64,000 nt of DNA, from positions 186,001 to 250,000 of the forward strand of contig NZ_SLUI01000001.1 in assembly GCF_004339805.1 (NCBI RefSeq). Reading direction: 5' to 3'. The stretch's first letter is position 1; every line of letters begins with the position of its first letter. Origin of the DNA: Anaerospora hongkongensis (GTDB lineage Bacteria > Bacillota > Negativicutes > Sporomusales > DSM-15969). Position numbers and translations under genes: made by a program. Shown here one piece after another: positions 49,757 to 58,201 of this stretch. The notes under the pieces are model-generated. The model had not been told where the DNA came from. It made no database searches and saw only the letters and a list, made by a program, of their open reading frames with translations.

Positions 49757-50992
49757 TCACTCAGAAATCGCCTTACCGGCAACATAGCCGGTAGAAAAAG
49801 CTGCCTGCAGATTATAACCGCCGGTGTAGCCGTCAATGTCAATAACTTCACCAGCAAAGTAAAGATTTTTAATCAGTTTCGATTCCATGGTGGCAGGATT
49901 AATTTCCTTAGTACTGACACCTCCAGCGGTAACAATCGCTTCACTCACCGGCCGGGTGCGCTGAATTGTAAAAGTTAAATGCTGCAGCTGCCTTAGCAGT
50001 CTGGCCCGTTCACTCTTCGTTATTTGATTGACAAATTTATCAGGATCGAGAAACGCCAAATCAATGATAACCGGGATCAATTTTGTTGGCAGTAACTCAT
50101 TCAGGCTGTTTTTTAATTGCTTACGGCTAAACTTCTCCCAATCGCGCTGAATGCGTTTATCAAGAACTTCTTCACTTAAGGCCGGTTTGAGATTGATTTC
50201 CAGCATTACTTCTTTACTGCCCGCGTTTAGTGCTTCAGCAACAACCTTGCTCAGCGAAAGAATAATCGGTCCCGATAAACCATAATGAGTAAACAGCATC
50301 TCGCCAAAATCATCAGCTTGCTTTTTACCGCCTACCAGTACGGTTGCGGTAACATTTTTCAGGGAAAGTCCCTGCAGCTCCTTAATCCAGTCTTCTGTGA
50401 CCTCAAGAGGAACCAGCGAAGGTTTCAGCGGAATAATGGCATGTCCCAGTTCCTTAGCCATTTTATACCCGTCTCCACTTGATCCGGTGCCAGGATAAGA
50501 TGCTCCACCGGTCGCCAAAATGACCGCATCCGCCAGATATTGCTTGTGATCGGTAGCAACGCCCACAACCTGATTATCCGCAACAAGCAGTTTCCTCACA
50601 GGCTGGTTAGTAATCACTTCTACTTGTTTTTTTGCCAATGCTCGAGCAAAAGCATCGATCACATCTTTTGCTTTGTCGCTGACCGGAAAAACACGACCGC
50701 CCCGCTCGACTTTCGTTTGAACACCCCATTGCTCAATGAAGCCAATCATATCCGTATTGTCAAATTCGCGGTAGGCACTATGCAAAAATCGTCCATTTCC
50801 CGGCATATTTTTTATCAATTGCTGCGTATCGCAGGCATTCGTTATATTGCAGCGCCCTTTGCCGGTAATTAATACTTTGCGGCCAAGTGACGGCATCTTT
50901 TCCAGAAGTATAACATGTGATCCCTCACCAGCAGCTTGATAAGCAGCCATCATACCGGCAGCACCGCCACCGACGACAATTATATTTTTCAT
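49757..50992 (-). CDS. BaiN/HI0933-family flavoprotein
   Basis: The 411-aa product has the N-terminal dinucleotide motif VVGGGAAGMMAA, then KMPSLGRKVLITGKGRCNIT, GGASYPGTGSSGDGY and the C-terminal FAGEVIDIDGYTGGYNLQAA. The family contains NAD(P)/FAD-dependent oxidoreductases of largely unknown substrates. It is widely conserved next to aroF/cmk in Firmicutes. TAGGTGA precedes ATG 50992. Confidence 0.9.
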   Translation of the reverse strand: MKNIIVVGGGAAGMMAAYQAAGEGSHVILLEKMPSLGRKVLITGKGRCNITNACDTQQLIKNMPGNGRFLHSAYREFDNTDMIGFIEQWGVQTKVERGGRVFPVSDKAKDVIDAFARALAKKQVEVITNQPVRKLLVADNQVVGVATDHKQYLADAVILATGGASYPGTGSSGDGYKMAKELGHAIIPLKPSLVPLEVTEDWIKELQGLSLKNVTATVLVGGKKQADDFGEMLFTHYGLSGPIILSLSKVVAEALNAGSKEVMLEINLKPALSEEVLDKRIQRDWEKFSRKQLKNSLNELLPTKLIPVIIDLAFLDPDKFVNQITKSERARLLRQLQHLTFTIQRTRPVSEAIVTAGGVSTKEINPATMESKLIKNLYFAGEVIDIDGYTGGYNLQAAFSTGYVAGKAISE

Positions 50993-51047
50993 TTCATCAC
51001 CTAATATTTTAATTAAAATAGTACAGCTTTATTAGTATTCGCAGAAA

Positions 51048-51078
51048 AAGCCCTCATCTCCACTGAGAGTAAGGGCTT
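51048..51078 (-). terminator. Terminator after rluB
   Basis: The arms AAGCCCT and AGGGCTT have a structured loop, followed by TTTTT on the minus strand. Confidence 0.7.
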
Positions 51079-51089
51079 ATACGAAAAAA

Positions 51090-51818
51090 TTATTTCTTCA
51101 GGGCAATATTTTTCAGGGTTTCTACTTCATCCGCTTCCAAGTGGCGATAGGCACCCCGGCGTACTCCCACGAGAGTCAAAAAGGCAAATTTGACGCGTTT
51201 TAATTGACGTACTGGGTGACCAATAGCCTCAAACATACGGCGAACTTGACGATTACGCCCTTCAGTTATAACAATTTCAACGGTTGTAAGATCTTTTTCC
51301 CGATCATACTCAACCGCATTGACTTTAGCGGGTGCTGTGAGCCCATCTTCCAGCTTAATACCGGCACGCAGGCGGTCAAGCTTTTCCTCAGGCGGTCTAC
51401 CCAATACCTTGGCACGGTAGGTTTTGTCTATTTCGTGACTGGGATGGGTGAGCGCATGTGTCAGTTCTCCATCATTTGTCATAAGGAGCAACCCTTCGGT
51501 ATTGTAATCCAAACGGCCAACAGGATAAATTCGCTCACTAATATCCGGCAGCAAACTGGCCACCGTCTTTCGACCTTCAGGATCATGAAGCGTTGTTACA
51601 ATGCCCCGCGGTTTATTGAGCAGTATATACACCGACTTCTCCGTACGAATAGGCTTGTTATCCACTGCAACCTTGTCGCGGGTTGGCTCCACTTTCGTTC
51701 CCAGCTCCGTAACGACAACACCATTTACTTTAACCCGTCCAGCTTTAATTAATTCTTCAGATTCTCTTCGGGAGGCAATTCCCGCCTGACTAATCACTTT
51801 CTGCAAACGTTCCGGCAT
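51090..51818 (-). CDS. rluB: 23S rRNA pseudouridine synthase (RluB/RsuA family)
   Basis: The 242-aa product has an N-terminal S4 domain (QKVISQAGIASRRESEELIK, ...GRVKVNG) and the catalytic domain with VGRLDYNTEGLLLMTNDG (catalytic Asp) and TEGRNRQVRRMFEAIGHPV. It makes pseudouridine in 23S rRNA. It is a single gene between terminator and promoter. TTAGGGG precedes ATG 51818. Confidence 0.94.
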   Translation of the reverse strand: MPERLQKVISQAGIASRRESEELIKAGRVKVNGVVVTELGTKVEPTRDKVAVDNKPIRTEKSVYILLNKPRGIVTTLHDPEGRKTVASLLPDISERIYPVGRLDYNTEGLLLMTNDGELTHALTHPSHEIDKTYRAKVLGRPPEEKLDRLRAGIKLEDGLTAPAKVNAVEYDREKDLTTVEIVITEGRNRQVRRMFEAIGHPVRQLKRVKFAFLTLVGVRRGAYRHLEADEVETLKNIALKK

Positions 51819-51838
51819 ATCGAATCCCCTAACTTAGA

Positions 51839-52822
51839 TTAATCGCAAATAAAATCGGTAAAGTCAGTTTGAACTTTACAAGTTTTGACCCGTTTATTAT
51901 CACGGGTAAGCTTTTCACAGCTGCCGCATATACCTTCACCGCAGCACATCGTGGCATTGTTTGTTGCCGCCATTGGCAGATTGATATCCACAGCCTGCAT
52001 CGCGGCGATCAGCGCATAATGCTGTTCATCCGGCCCCGCACTGACCACTAAATCAGGACGACGCTCTTCACTGGCAAAAATCTGCCGCAATAATGGCAGT
52101 CCGTTTTGACGAAGTGAAGGAATTGAAATTACTTCTATACCAAGCTCGCGCAATTCGGACTCGATAAAGGCCCTGCCGACTTTGCCTGGTGCTACCAGCG
52201 CAGTCACTTGATTACCATTGTTCACCAGAGCTCGCGCAATCGGCATCGCAGGGGGCTGACCTAATCCTCCAGCAACTAATATTACCTTACTGGATTTGGT
52301 ATTGTCAATCCAGGGCTGCCCAAAAATTCCATTTGCATACGGCCCACGAACAATAATTTGCGAACATGTATCATCTGTCAAAAGCCGTACCGATTTAGGC
52401 CCAATTGCTTCAATTACGACTTGCACAAGTGTATCTTCGACACCCATTATCCCTACCGGAAAGTTATAAAACTCCGGGTCCCCTGCGCGGCGCATAAAGA
52501 CGAAAGAGCCTGCTTTATTAAGTCCCTGGGCTAATTCAGGCGTAACGGTAAATTCTAGTCGATACGTATTCTTCCCTATTTCTGTTTTTACAGTCAGCGG
52601 ACTCTCGATTTCAATACGTACTTTCGTTTCCTCGCCTGGCAAATCCTGCTTCTTAGAATTCCATTGTTTTTCATACAATATGCATGATCCAGTCCAATTA
52701 CAATTGCATACCTGTTCACCTTTTAAGTGACTGCAGAATACGCAATGATTGGTTTCGGCCAGCATACAGGGGCAGTATTCCGTATTAATATCAATACACC
52801 GGGAAGCAAATTTGCTAATCAT
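51839..52822 (-). CDS. PyrK-like FAD/NAD/2Fe-2S oxidoreductase subunit
   Basis: The 327-aa product has a Cys-rich N-terminus (CPCMLAETNHCVFC, then CNCNWTGSC), a ferredoxin-reductase-like FAD/NAD domain (NFPVGIMG, VILVAGGLGQPP), and a C-terminal 2Fe-2S motif MCCGEGICGSCEKL with a later Cys. The core matches dihydroorotate dehydrogenase electron-transfer subunits and related sulfide dehydrogenase subunits, but no pyrD is adjacent. It follows a flavoprotein by 11 bp and likely shuttles electrons between it and NAD(P). GGAGGGATAAGG precedes ATG 52822. Confidence 0.8.
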   Translation of the reverse strand: MISKFASRCIDINTEYCPCMLAETNHCVFCSHLKGEQVCNCNWTGSCILYEKQWNSKKQDLPGEETKVRIEIESPLTVKTEIGKNTYRLEFTVTPELAQGLNKAGSFVFMRRAGDPEFYNFPVGIMGVEDTLVQVVIEAIGPKSVRLLTDDTCSQIIVRGPYANGIFGQPWIDNTKSSKVILVAGGLGQPPAMPIARALVNNGNQVTALVAPGKVGRAFIESELRELGIEVISIPSLRQNGLPLLRQIFASEERRPDLVVSAGPDEQHYALIAAMQAVDINLPMAATNNATMCCGEGICGSCEKLTRDNKRVKTCKVQTDFTDFICD

Positions 52823-52833
52823 CCTTATCCCTC

Positions 52834-54114
52834 CTAAACCAAACACCGGCTATAAATATCGGTCAGCCCGGCATTCGCTACCCGTTCATGAATTTCTGCC
52901 CGGTTCGTAGAGTAAAGTTCATGTTTCTTCATTCTTTCGAAATAGACCGAGCCGGAGAACGTATATCTCAGCCGAATCCCTTCAAGCGTTTCCATCTGCT
53001 CATGTACATGCTGAATAAAATCGCCGGTAGCCAGCGAACGTGGTAGTTTAAGATATTGCATATCCAGGCAGTGACGCACCGCATTATTGCCGGCAAGCAG
53101 ACCTGTTACAACAGCCTCCGTATGGCCGACAAGAATCGCTGCTTTCTCACCACCGCAGAAAAGATTTTCAACCCCTTCAACTTTAAGGGAATCATCGCAA
53201 GGTGCAATCCCCAAATATCTAACTGAATTTCCCATGCCGCCCGAATAAGGGTCTTCATAACGTGCTCTTTCGAGACCGGGAATCATACGCAATTCATCAA
53301 TTGGCATGAACGGCTTCATCAGCTTTGCGTGACCAGTATCGAGAAGTACAATATTAGCCTCGTATTCTGCTAAAGCATACTGCGAACACGCCTTTTTCCC
53401 CAGTCCACCCGATTTTATTAAGCTTTCCGGAATGGGAATTACAGCAACACCGGTTTCTTCCAGCCTTTCTCTTAGTTCTTGGGATAAAGAATCTTTATTT
53501 ACTTTACAGGATCCGCTCATAGCACCAAAAGTGCCATCTGCTTTTTGGCCCATAATCTCTTTTATATCGGCCTTGGCTGTGACACTGACACGCGGTCCAA
53601 AGGAAGGACACCGTAAAACACACATGGAACAGCCATTACCGTATTTAATACAATTCCCCATGGGTCCAGCTGAACCAGTTGTATCAATAAATACATCGCC
53701 TGGCAAAACTTCATCCCCGTCGATCACGACTGCCTGCAGCTGCTTACCAAACTTCACTGTGTTAATCACGCGGGTTTGGAACAGCACTTCAATATTATAG
53801 TTTTGCAATATTTTACGCACTAAAGGTTCCATGGTGGTTACATCGTACAAGGAAGCATGCTGATGTCCCGGAAAATTCACTCCCTTATGCCGGGTATTAG
53901 CATCCATTGCAACAAACAAGTCACCTCCACCCATTGCAATTGCTTCCTCAGCCGCCGTAAACCGGCCATTATTGCGAAAAATTCCACCGACAAGCCCGGT
54001 CCCCAACAATAAATCCGTTCGCTCTAACAGTGTTACACTGGCACCAGCCTTTGCGGCAGAAATGGCAGCTGCACAGCCTGCCCAGCCGCCACCGATAACA
54101 ACAACCTTAACCAT
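52834..54114 (-). CDS. FAD-dependent oxidoreductase (GidA/TrmFO-like fold)
   Basis: The 426-aa product has N-terminal VVVIGGGWAGCAAAISAAKA, a FAD segment DVFIDTTGSAGPMGN, a CSMCVLRCPSFG cysteine cluster at about 180-190, and C-terminal LFCGGEKAAILVGHTEAVVTGLLAGNN cut here as a family-type FAD closing motif. It resembles MnmG/TrmFO-type flavoproteins but is smaller and distinct from both. With the PyrK-like neighbour it forms a two-gene redox unit of unknown substrate. It is the first gene of an operon with a palindrome on its promoter. Confidence 0.78.
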   Translation of the reverse strand: MVKVVVIGGGWAGCAAAISAAKAGASVTLLERTDLLLGTGLVGGIFRNNGRFTAAEEAIAMGGGDLFVAMDANTRHKGVNFPGHQHASLYDVTTMEPLVRKILQNYNIEVLFQTRVINTVKFGKQLQAVVIDGDEVLPGDVFIDTTGSAGPMGNCIKYGNGCSMCVLRCPSFGPRVSVTAKADIKEIMGQKADGTFGAMSGSCKVNKDSLSQELRERLEETGVAVIPIPESLIKSGGLGKKACSQYALAEYEANIVLLDTGHAKLMKPFMPIDELRMIPGLERARYEDPYSGGMGNSVRYLGIAPCDDSLKVEGVENLFCGGEKAAILVGHTEAVVTGLLAGNNAVRHCLDMQYLKLPRSLATGDFIQHVHEQMETLEGIRLRYTFSGSVYFERMKKHELYSTNRAEIHERVANAGLTDIYSRCLV

Positions 54115-54140
54115 GGACTTCCCTCCACTTCACCTTGTTT

Positions 54141-54179
54141 TACACTGTACAGTGTATTCGCAGGCCACTTAAGTGTCAC
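54141..54179 (-). promoter_or_regulatory. Promoter with 16-bp palindrome over the -10, redox operon
   Basis: On the minus strand GTGACA (54179-54174), a 17-bp spacer and TACACT (54156-54151) form a promoter. The -10 is the left half of the perfect palindrome TACACTGTACAGTGTA (54141-54156). A second palindrome, CACTTAAGTG, lies at 54166-54175 near the -35. A repressor bound here would shut the promoter. Confidence 0.65.
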
Positions 54180-54195
54180 TGTATCGCAAAAAAAT

Positions 54196-54223
54196 AAGAC
54201 TGGTAACAATTGTTACCGGTCTT
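54196..54223 (-). terminator. Terminator after spmB
   Basis: A 14-bp stem is formed by an inverted repeat centred in GGTAACAATTGTTACC, followed by TTTTTTT on the minus strand. Confidence 0.85.
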
Positions 54224-54758
54224 ACCCATGAAAAACATAATAGCAAATGGAAACAGAGAGTAAAAATCCGGCTAAATCGCCCAGCAGTCCTACTGCAGCC
54301 GAGTACCGGGGATTACGAATGCCAACTGCACCAAAATATACCGTCAGGATATAGAAAGTTGTATCTGTACTGCCCAGCACGGTAGATGCAATCTTGCCGG
54401 TCATCGAATCCGGACCGTATGTATGTAATAATTCCGTTGTCAACCCCAGTGCTCCTGTACCTGATAATGGCCTCATAATCGCCAGCGGTACTAATTCTGG
54501 CGGGACTCCGATATAGCTCAGCAGCGGCGCTAAACTATCGACAAACAAATCCATGGCACCAGAAATGCGAAATACATTAACAGCAACCATCATTGCAACT
54601 AAAAACGGCATAATCCTTACCGCTGTATGAAAGCCTTCACTGGCCCCTTCTACAAAGGCCTCATAGACCTTTACTCTGCGGATAAAGCCGATTACCGGAA
54701 TGACTAAAATTAACAGCGGCATAATCCAGACTGATACCGCTCCCAGCATTTCCATCAT
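54222..54758 (-). CDS. spmB: Spore maturation protein B
   Basis: The 178-aa membrane protein has SpmB features: a gate-like EGASEGFHTAVRIMPFLVAM and PLSGTGALGLTTELL, then STDTTFYILTVYFGAVGIRN. SpmA and SpmB act in spore core dehydration. The start overlaps the spmA stop (TGATG) with GAGGAGGAGG upstream. Confidence 0.93.
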   Translation of the reverse strand: MMEMLGAVSVWIMPLLILVIPVIGFIRRVKVYEAFVEGASEGFHTAVRIMPFLVAMMVAVNVFRISGAMDLFVDSLAPLLSYIGVPPELVPLAIMRPLSGTGALGLTTELLHTYGPDSMTGKIASTVLGSTDTTFYILTVYFGAVGIRNPRYSAAVGLLGDLAGFLLSVSICYYVFHG

Positions 54759-55357
54759 CCAGGCCTCCTCCTCGTCGGTTTTTTCGCGAACAGTTGGCAG
54801 ATCCGGTCAGCGAGGAGTGCAATGACCGTAGCCAATAAGCTGACAATTAGGGTAGTCCCCACTATTTCGGTAGGATTCGTCGAACCTGCTGCTGACCGTA
54901 TGGCAATAATGGTTGCCGGCACCAGGGTAAATCCGGTCGTACATAATGCCAATAATGTGCACATGGCTGCAGATGCCGTATCCCTGTCCTGATTTAACTT
55001 TTTTAATTCTTGCATCGCTTTAATACCAAAAGGAGTTACAGCATTGCCTAATCCCAGCATATTCGCACTCACTGTCATGGTTATCGCACCGATAGCAGGA
55101 TGATTTTTCGGAACGGAAGGAAACAAACAGCGAATTACAGGGCCAATCAGCCACGAAAAGAAACTAACAATCCCGGCCTTTTCTGCAATCTTTAAAATTC
55201 CCAGCCATAGGCACATGACACCAATTAACTTAAAAGACAGTGCAACTGCACCTTCCGCGGCGCTAATTGCACTCTGCGTAATCAATTCAATACGCCCGTT
55301 CCAGCCACCATAACAAATGCCGCTAACTAGAAAAGCCAACCAAACTATGTTAATCAC
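54755..55357 (-). CDS. spmA: Spore maturation protein A
   Basis: The 200-aa membrane protein begins (GTG 55357) MINIVWLAFLVSGI, with ALSFKLIGVMCLWLGILKIA, MTVSANMLGLGNAVTPFGIK and AMQELKKLN of SpmA. AAGGGGGG lies six bases before this start; a TTG two codons earlier is less well spaced. It is the first gene of spmAB. Confidence 0.92.
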   Translation of the reverse strand: MINIVWLAFLVSGICYGGWNGRIELITQSAISAAEGAVALSFKLIGVMCLWLGILKIAEKAGIVSFFSWLIGPVIRCLFPSVPKNHPAIGAITMTVSANMLGLGNAVTPFGIKAMQELKKLNQDRDTASAAMCTLLALCTTGFTLVPATIIAIRSAAGSTNPTEIVGTTLIVSLLATVIALLADRICQLFAKKPTRRRPG

Positions 55358-55409
55358 TGCCAACCCCCCTTAAGAAAGGTATGATGGCAGTCATTATGCT
55401 AGAACGGGA

Positions 55410-55440
55410 GAAGGCTGTGAATTGTCAATTCACAGCCTTC
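55410..55440 (-). terminator. Hairpin after dacF (weak terminator)
   Basis: The 14-bp arms GAAGGCTGTGAATT and AATTCACAGCCTTC surround GTC directly at the dacF stop. No U-run follows on the minus strand, so it may be an RNA end or stability hairpin. Confidence 0.55.
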
Positions 55441-56592
55441 TTATGCAAAATTACGAATAACGAACGTAAAAAAGCTCCATACCGATCCCCATAAGAAACC
55501 AAAGAGAGACTTCTTCTCAACCGGATTGGCAGATACCAAATCGACGGAAGCATATTCTTTATCTTTGTACAAAATCCTGACTTTTCCGATTTTCTGCCCC
55601 GGCGCGACGGGCGCCTCTACTTTCGCAGGAGCATCAATGATTGTCTTAAATTCCTCCCGGTCATTATCAGAAACAGGAATACTAACATCCTCATTAATCA
55701 GAAGTTGAACTCCCTGTGATTTCCCATTAGCAACCTGAACGGTTTTCAGGACATCTCCTTTATTGAACATCGGTACTGTTTTAATTTGCTTCAAGCCATA
55801 TTCAAGCAGTGCTATGGAATCATCCCACATATGATCGCTATCAAGGACGACTGCGATAATCTGCACATTATCCCGTTTGGCACCTGACACTAAACAGCGT
55901 CCCGCTGCTTCCGTATAGCCAGTCTTAACACCATTGCCGCCATCCACTAGTGTCAAAATTCTGTTTTCATTATACAGATCTCGGTCATGATCTTTTCCCG
56001 GCCAGGGAATTACTTTATGTCTTGTACCGACAATCTGTGAAAAGAGGGGATTCTTATAACCGTAAGCGGTAATCCGCGCCAAATCACGAGCTGTACTATA
56101 GTGATTGGGATCAGGCAAACCGCTTGTATTCACAAAGTTGGAATTGACAGCACCTATCGCATGGGCCTTTTCCGTCATTAATTTGGCAAAATTGCCAACC
56201 GATCCGGAAATATGCTCTGCCACGGCAACAGTAGCATCATTGCCGGAGATCAGCATGATCCCATAGAGCATATCCAGCATTTTTAATTTTTCTCCAGGAG
56301 CTAACCAAAGTGATGAGCCTTCCGTACTTGCCGCAGTTGCACTGGTTGTAACGACATCTTCGATATTTCCGTGCTCCAGTGCGGTTATTAGCGTCATTAT
56401 CTTTGTTGTGCTGGCTGGATAGCGCCTTTCATCCGCTTGTTTTTCATATAGCACTTTGCCCGTAGATGCCTCGATAACAATTGCTGTTTTAGCAGTCAGA
56501 TCAGGTAAGCCTGGCGCCGCCTGGGCAAAAGCGGGGCTAATCAGGTTGATAGACAAGCACAGTGTGACAAATCTGCATATTTTATGTAGCAT
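55441..56592 (-). CDS. dacF: D-alanyl-D-alanine carboxypeptidase (DacF/DacB family)
   Basis: The 383-aa product has a signal peptide (residues 1-25, ...SPAFAQA), the SxxK serine at Ser61 (STTK, 61-64), SGN (116-118) and KTG (223-225), then the C-terminal domain of peptidase S11 enzymes and a membrane-associating tail. It trims peptidoglycan stems; its place next to spmAB suggests a spore-cortex role. AAAGGGATAATT precedes ATG 56592. Confidence 0.93.
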   Translation of the reverse strand: MLHKICRFVTLCLSINLISPAFAQAAPGLPDLTAKTAIVIEASTGKVLYEKQADERRYPASTTKIMTLITALEHGNIEDVVTTSATAASTEGSSLWLAPGEKLKMLDMLYGIMLISGNDATVAVAEHISGSVGNFAKLMTEKAHAIGAVNSNFVNTSGLPDPNHYSTARDLARITAYGYKNPLFSQIVGTRHKVIPWPGKDHDRDLYNENRILTLVDGGNGVKTGYTEAAGRCLVSGAKRDNVQIIAVVLDSDHMWDDSIALLEYGLKQIKTVPMFNKGDVLKTVQVANGKSQGVQLLINEDVSIPVSDNDREEFKTIIDAPAKVEAPVAPGQKIGKVRILYKDKEYASVDLVSANPVEKKSLFGFLWGSVWSFFTFVIRNFA

Positions 56593-56725
56593 AATTATCC
56601 CTTTCCGAATTCATTTCTGAACATAACTATTATATATTTGTTTTTCCCTCTCGTCAAAGCTTCCATACATGAGAAAAAGTACTTAGGAGCATACTAATGG
56701 CGATAATAAAAGGGAGGTGACAAAT

Positions 56726-56914
56726 TTGGAAACATTAGATGTAAAAACAGCTTTACGGAGCACCTTAACACAAAAGCAGGAATTGGTACGGGATTATCAA
56801 ACATTTGCATCCCAAATAAACAACCCGGAAGTCTCAAAAATGTACCGTCATTTTGCTGAATCCGAGGCTCTTCATGCAACTAAAATCAAAGAGACTCTTG
56901 ATTCTATTCACTAA
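56726..56914 (+). CDS. Small helical-hairpin protein (62 aa, ferritin-like)
   Basis: The start is TTG at 56726, since GGAGGTGA is correctly spaced; the in-frame GTG at 56717 lies inside the ribosome site. The product has LVRDYQTFASQINNPEVSKM, YRHFAESEALHATKIKETL, resembling half of a rubrerythrin/ferritin-like four-helix bundle. It lies between two sporulation genes and has its own bidirectional terminator. Function is unknown. Confidence 0.7.
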   Translation: METLDVKTALRSTLTQKQELVRDYQTFASQINNPEVSKMYRHFAESEALHATKIKETLDSIH

Positions 56915-56940
56915 ATAAACATTTCTATATAATATGTAAA

Positions 56941-56966
56941 AACCCGCACAGTCATGTGTGCGGGTT
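56941..56966 (+). terminator. Bidirectional terminator
   Basis: The arms AACCCGCACA and TGTGCGGGTT enclose a 6-nt loop, with T-runs on both strands. It ends the small + gene and the opposing ytfJ unit. Confidence 0.88.
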
Positions 56967-56986
56967 TTTTATTTCGTTAAAATAAT

Positions 56987-57445
56987 TTACTGACCCTGGG
57001 CTTGCGTTTCAGCGGTTTTTGCCAGTTCATCAAATTTATCACCCTGGCCGGCCTTTTTACAGCCACTAACCATTTGCTGCAGACGATCAAGTACCTGAGG
57101 AACCATATCCAGTATACGATCGTAGAGAATATGACCTTCAACAGGTATAAAGCGGACTCCGCTGACAGAGGAGCAAATCAAAAAACCGACCGGTTTTACA
57201 CTAACACCTGCACCACTGCCGCCACCGAAAGCCTGCTCCGGCATTTGATCATTATCATTGTCCTGGCCGTCAAATTCGCCGCCGCCACCGCCAGCTGCAA
57301 AGCCAAAAGTCACTCGCGAGATCGGAATAATGACAGTACCATCAGGCGTTTCTACTGCATCGCCAACAATGGTATTGACATCCACCATATCTTTAATACT
57401 TTCCATCGCAGTTTTCATGAGACCTTGAATCGGATGCTCAGCCAT
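56987..57445 (-). CDS. ytfJ: Sporulation protein YtfJ (GerW)
   Basis: The 152-aa product has AVETPDGTVIIPISRVTFGF, a Gly-rich stretch (AAGGGGGEF), then GGGSGAGVSVKPVGFLICSS of YtfJ. In Bacillus it is needed for proper germination. The start at 57445 is the usual MAEHPIQGLMKTAM. It overlaps the DUF2953 gene by 8 bases; the pair is ytfI-ytfJ. Confidence 0.92.
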   Translation of the reverse strand: MAEHPIQGLMKTAMESIKDMVDVNTIVGDAVETPDGTVIIPISRVTFGFAAGGGGGEFDGQDNDNDQMPEQAFGGGSGAGVSVKPVGFLICSSVSGVRFIPVEGHILYDRILDMVPQVLDRLQQMVSGCKKAGQGDKFDELAKTAETQAQGQ

Positions 57446-58112
57446 CTCCTGCCGCCCCCTTGTATTTAACATTTAGTAATATTAGACTGGCAATAATAAC
57501 ATGACCAACAGTAAGTCTGAATATACACTGGAAATCAATATCAAAGCTGTTTTTCCCAAATAAGGGAATGATGTAAATTTCCGGCTGACGCAGAAAAGCA
57601 AGATGACTTTTGCAAACCTTGATTGCCAGGCCGCTGACTGCCCAAAAGGCTCCCACCATTATCCCCGTTTGCGCTGCATCTTCCGAACCATAGGTAATTT
57701 TACATTTCAATCTTTCGCAATGCACTGATTTGGCCAATTGATTGGCAAACGTATAGTATAGATCCCGGTATTGACGGAACTTTTGCATTAGCGACCGCCA
57801 TTTTTTAGGATGATGCAGGTAAATTTTTAATACACGCATGACAAAGCGTCTCTCGCGCTTGGGGTGAGTACCTACTTTTTCGTCATGCGTATGCAGCTCG
57901 GATTTTAGCCAGGGCATTTTACTTTTATCCGTCACTTCAATAACCGGTACATGAAGCTTGTATACCAAAAAACGCTGCAGCAGATAAATACGAACCCATA
58001 AATCATCATCCGATGCGGAACGCTGGTAAGTAATATTGATGTGAATGCCAATCCGGGAAAATGCATAAGCAACAATAAAACCAGCCAGAAGAATAATCAA
58101 CCAATTACTCAT
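57438..58112 (-). CDS. ytfI: DUF2953 protein (YtfI-like)
   Basis: The 224-aa product has an N-terminal membrane helix (WLIILLAGFIVAYAF) and a DUF2953 C-terminus: CERLKCKITYGSEDAAQTGI, GAFWAVSGLAIKVCKSH and IIPLFGKNSFDIDFQCIFRL. The family sits beside ytfJ in spore formers and is uncharacterised. GGGAGG precedes ATG 58112. Confidence 0.87.
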   Translation of the reverse strand: MSNWLIILLAGFIVAYAFSRIGIHINITYQRSASDDDLWVRIYLLQRFLVYKLHVPVIEVTDKSKMPWLKSELHTHDEKVGTHPKRERRFVMRVLKIYLHHPKKWRSLMQKFRQYRDLYYTFANQLAKSVHCERLKCKITYGSEDAAQTGIMVGAFWAVSGLAIKVCKSHLAFLRQPEIYIIPLFGKNSFDIDFQCIFRLTVGHVIIASLILLNVKYKGAAGDG

Positions 58113-58178
58113 GCCCTACCTCCCACCTGCAAATTGACATTTTTTTATTGTTACCCACTATCTGGAAATTATACAAAA

Positions 58179-58201
58179 AAACAGCCCTAATCGGGCTGTT
58201 T
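58179..58201 (-). terminator. Terminator after scpB
   Basis: The arms AAACAGCCC and GGGCTGTTT have a 5-nt loop, then TTTT on the minus strand; the scpB stop lies in the stem. Confidence 0.85.
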
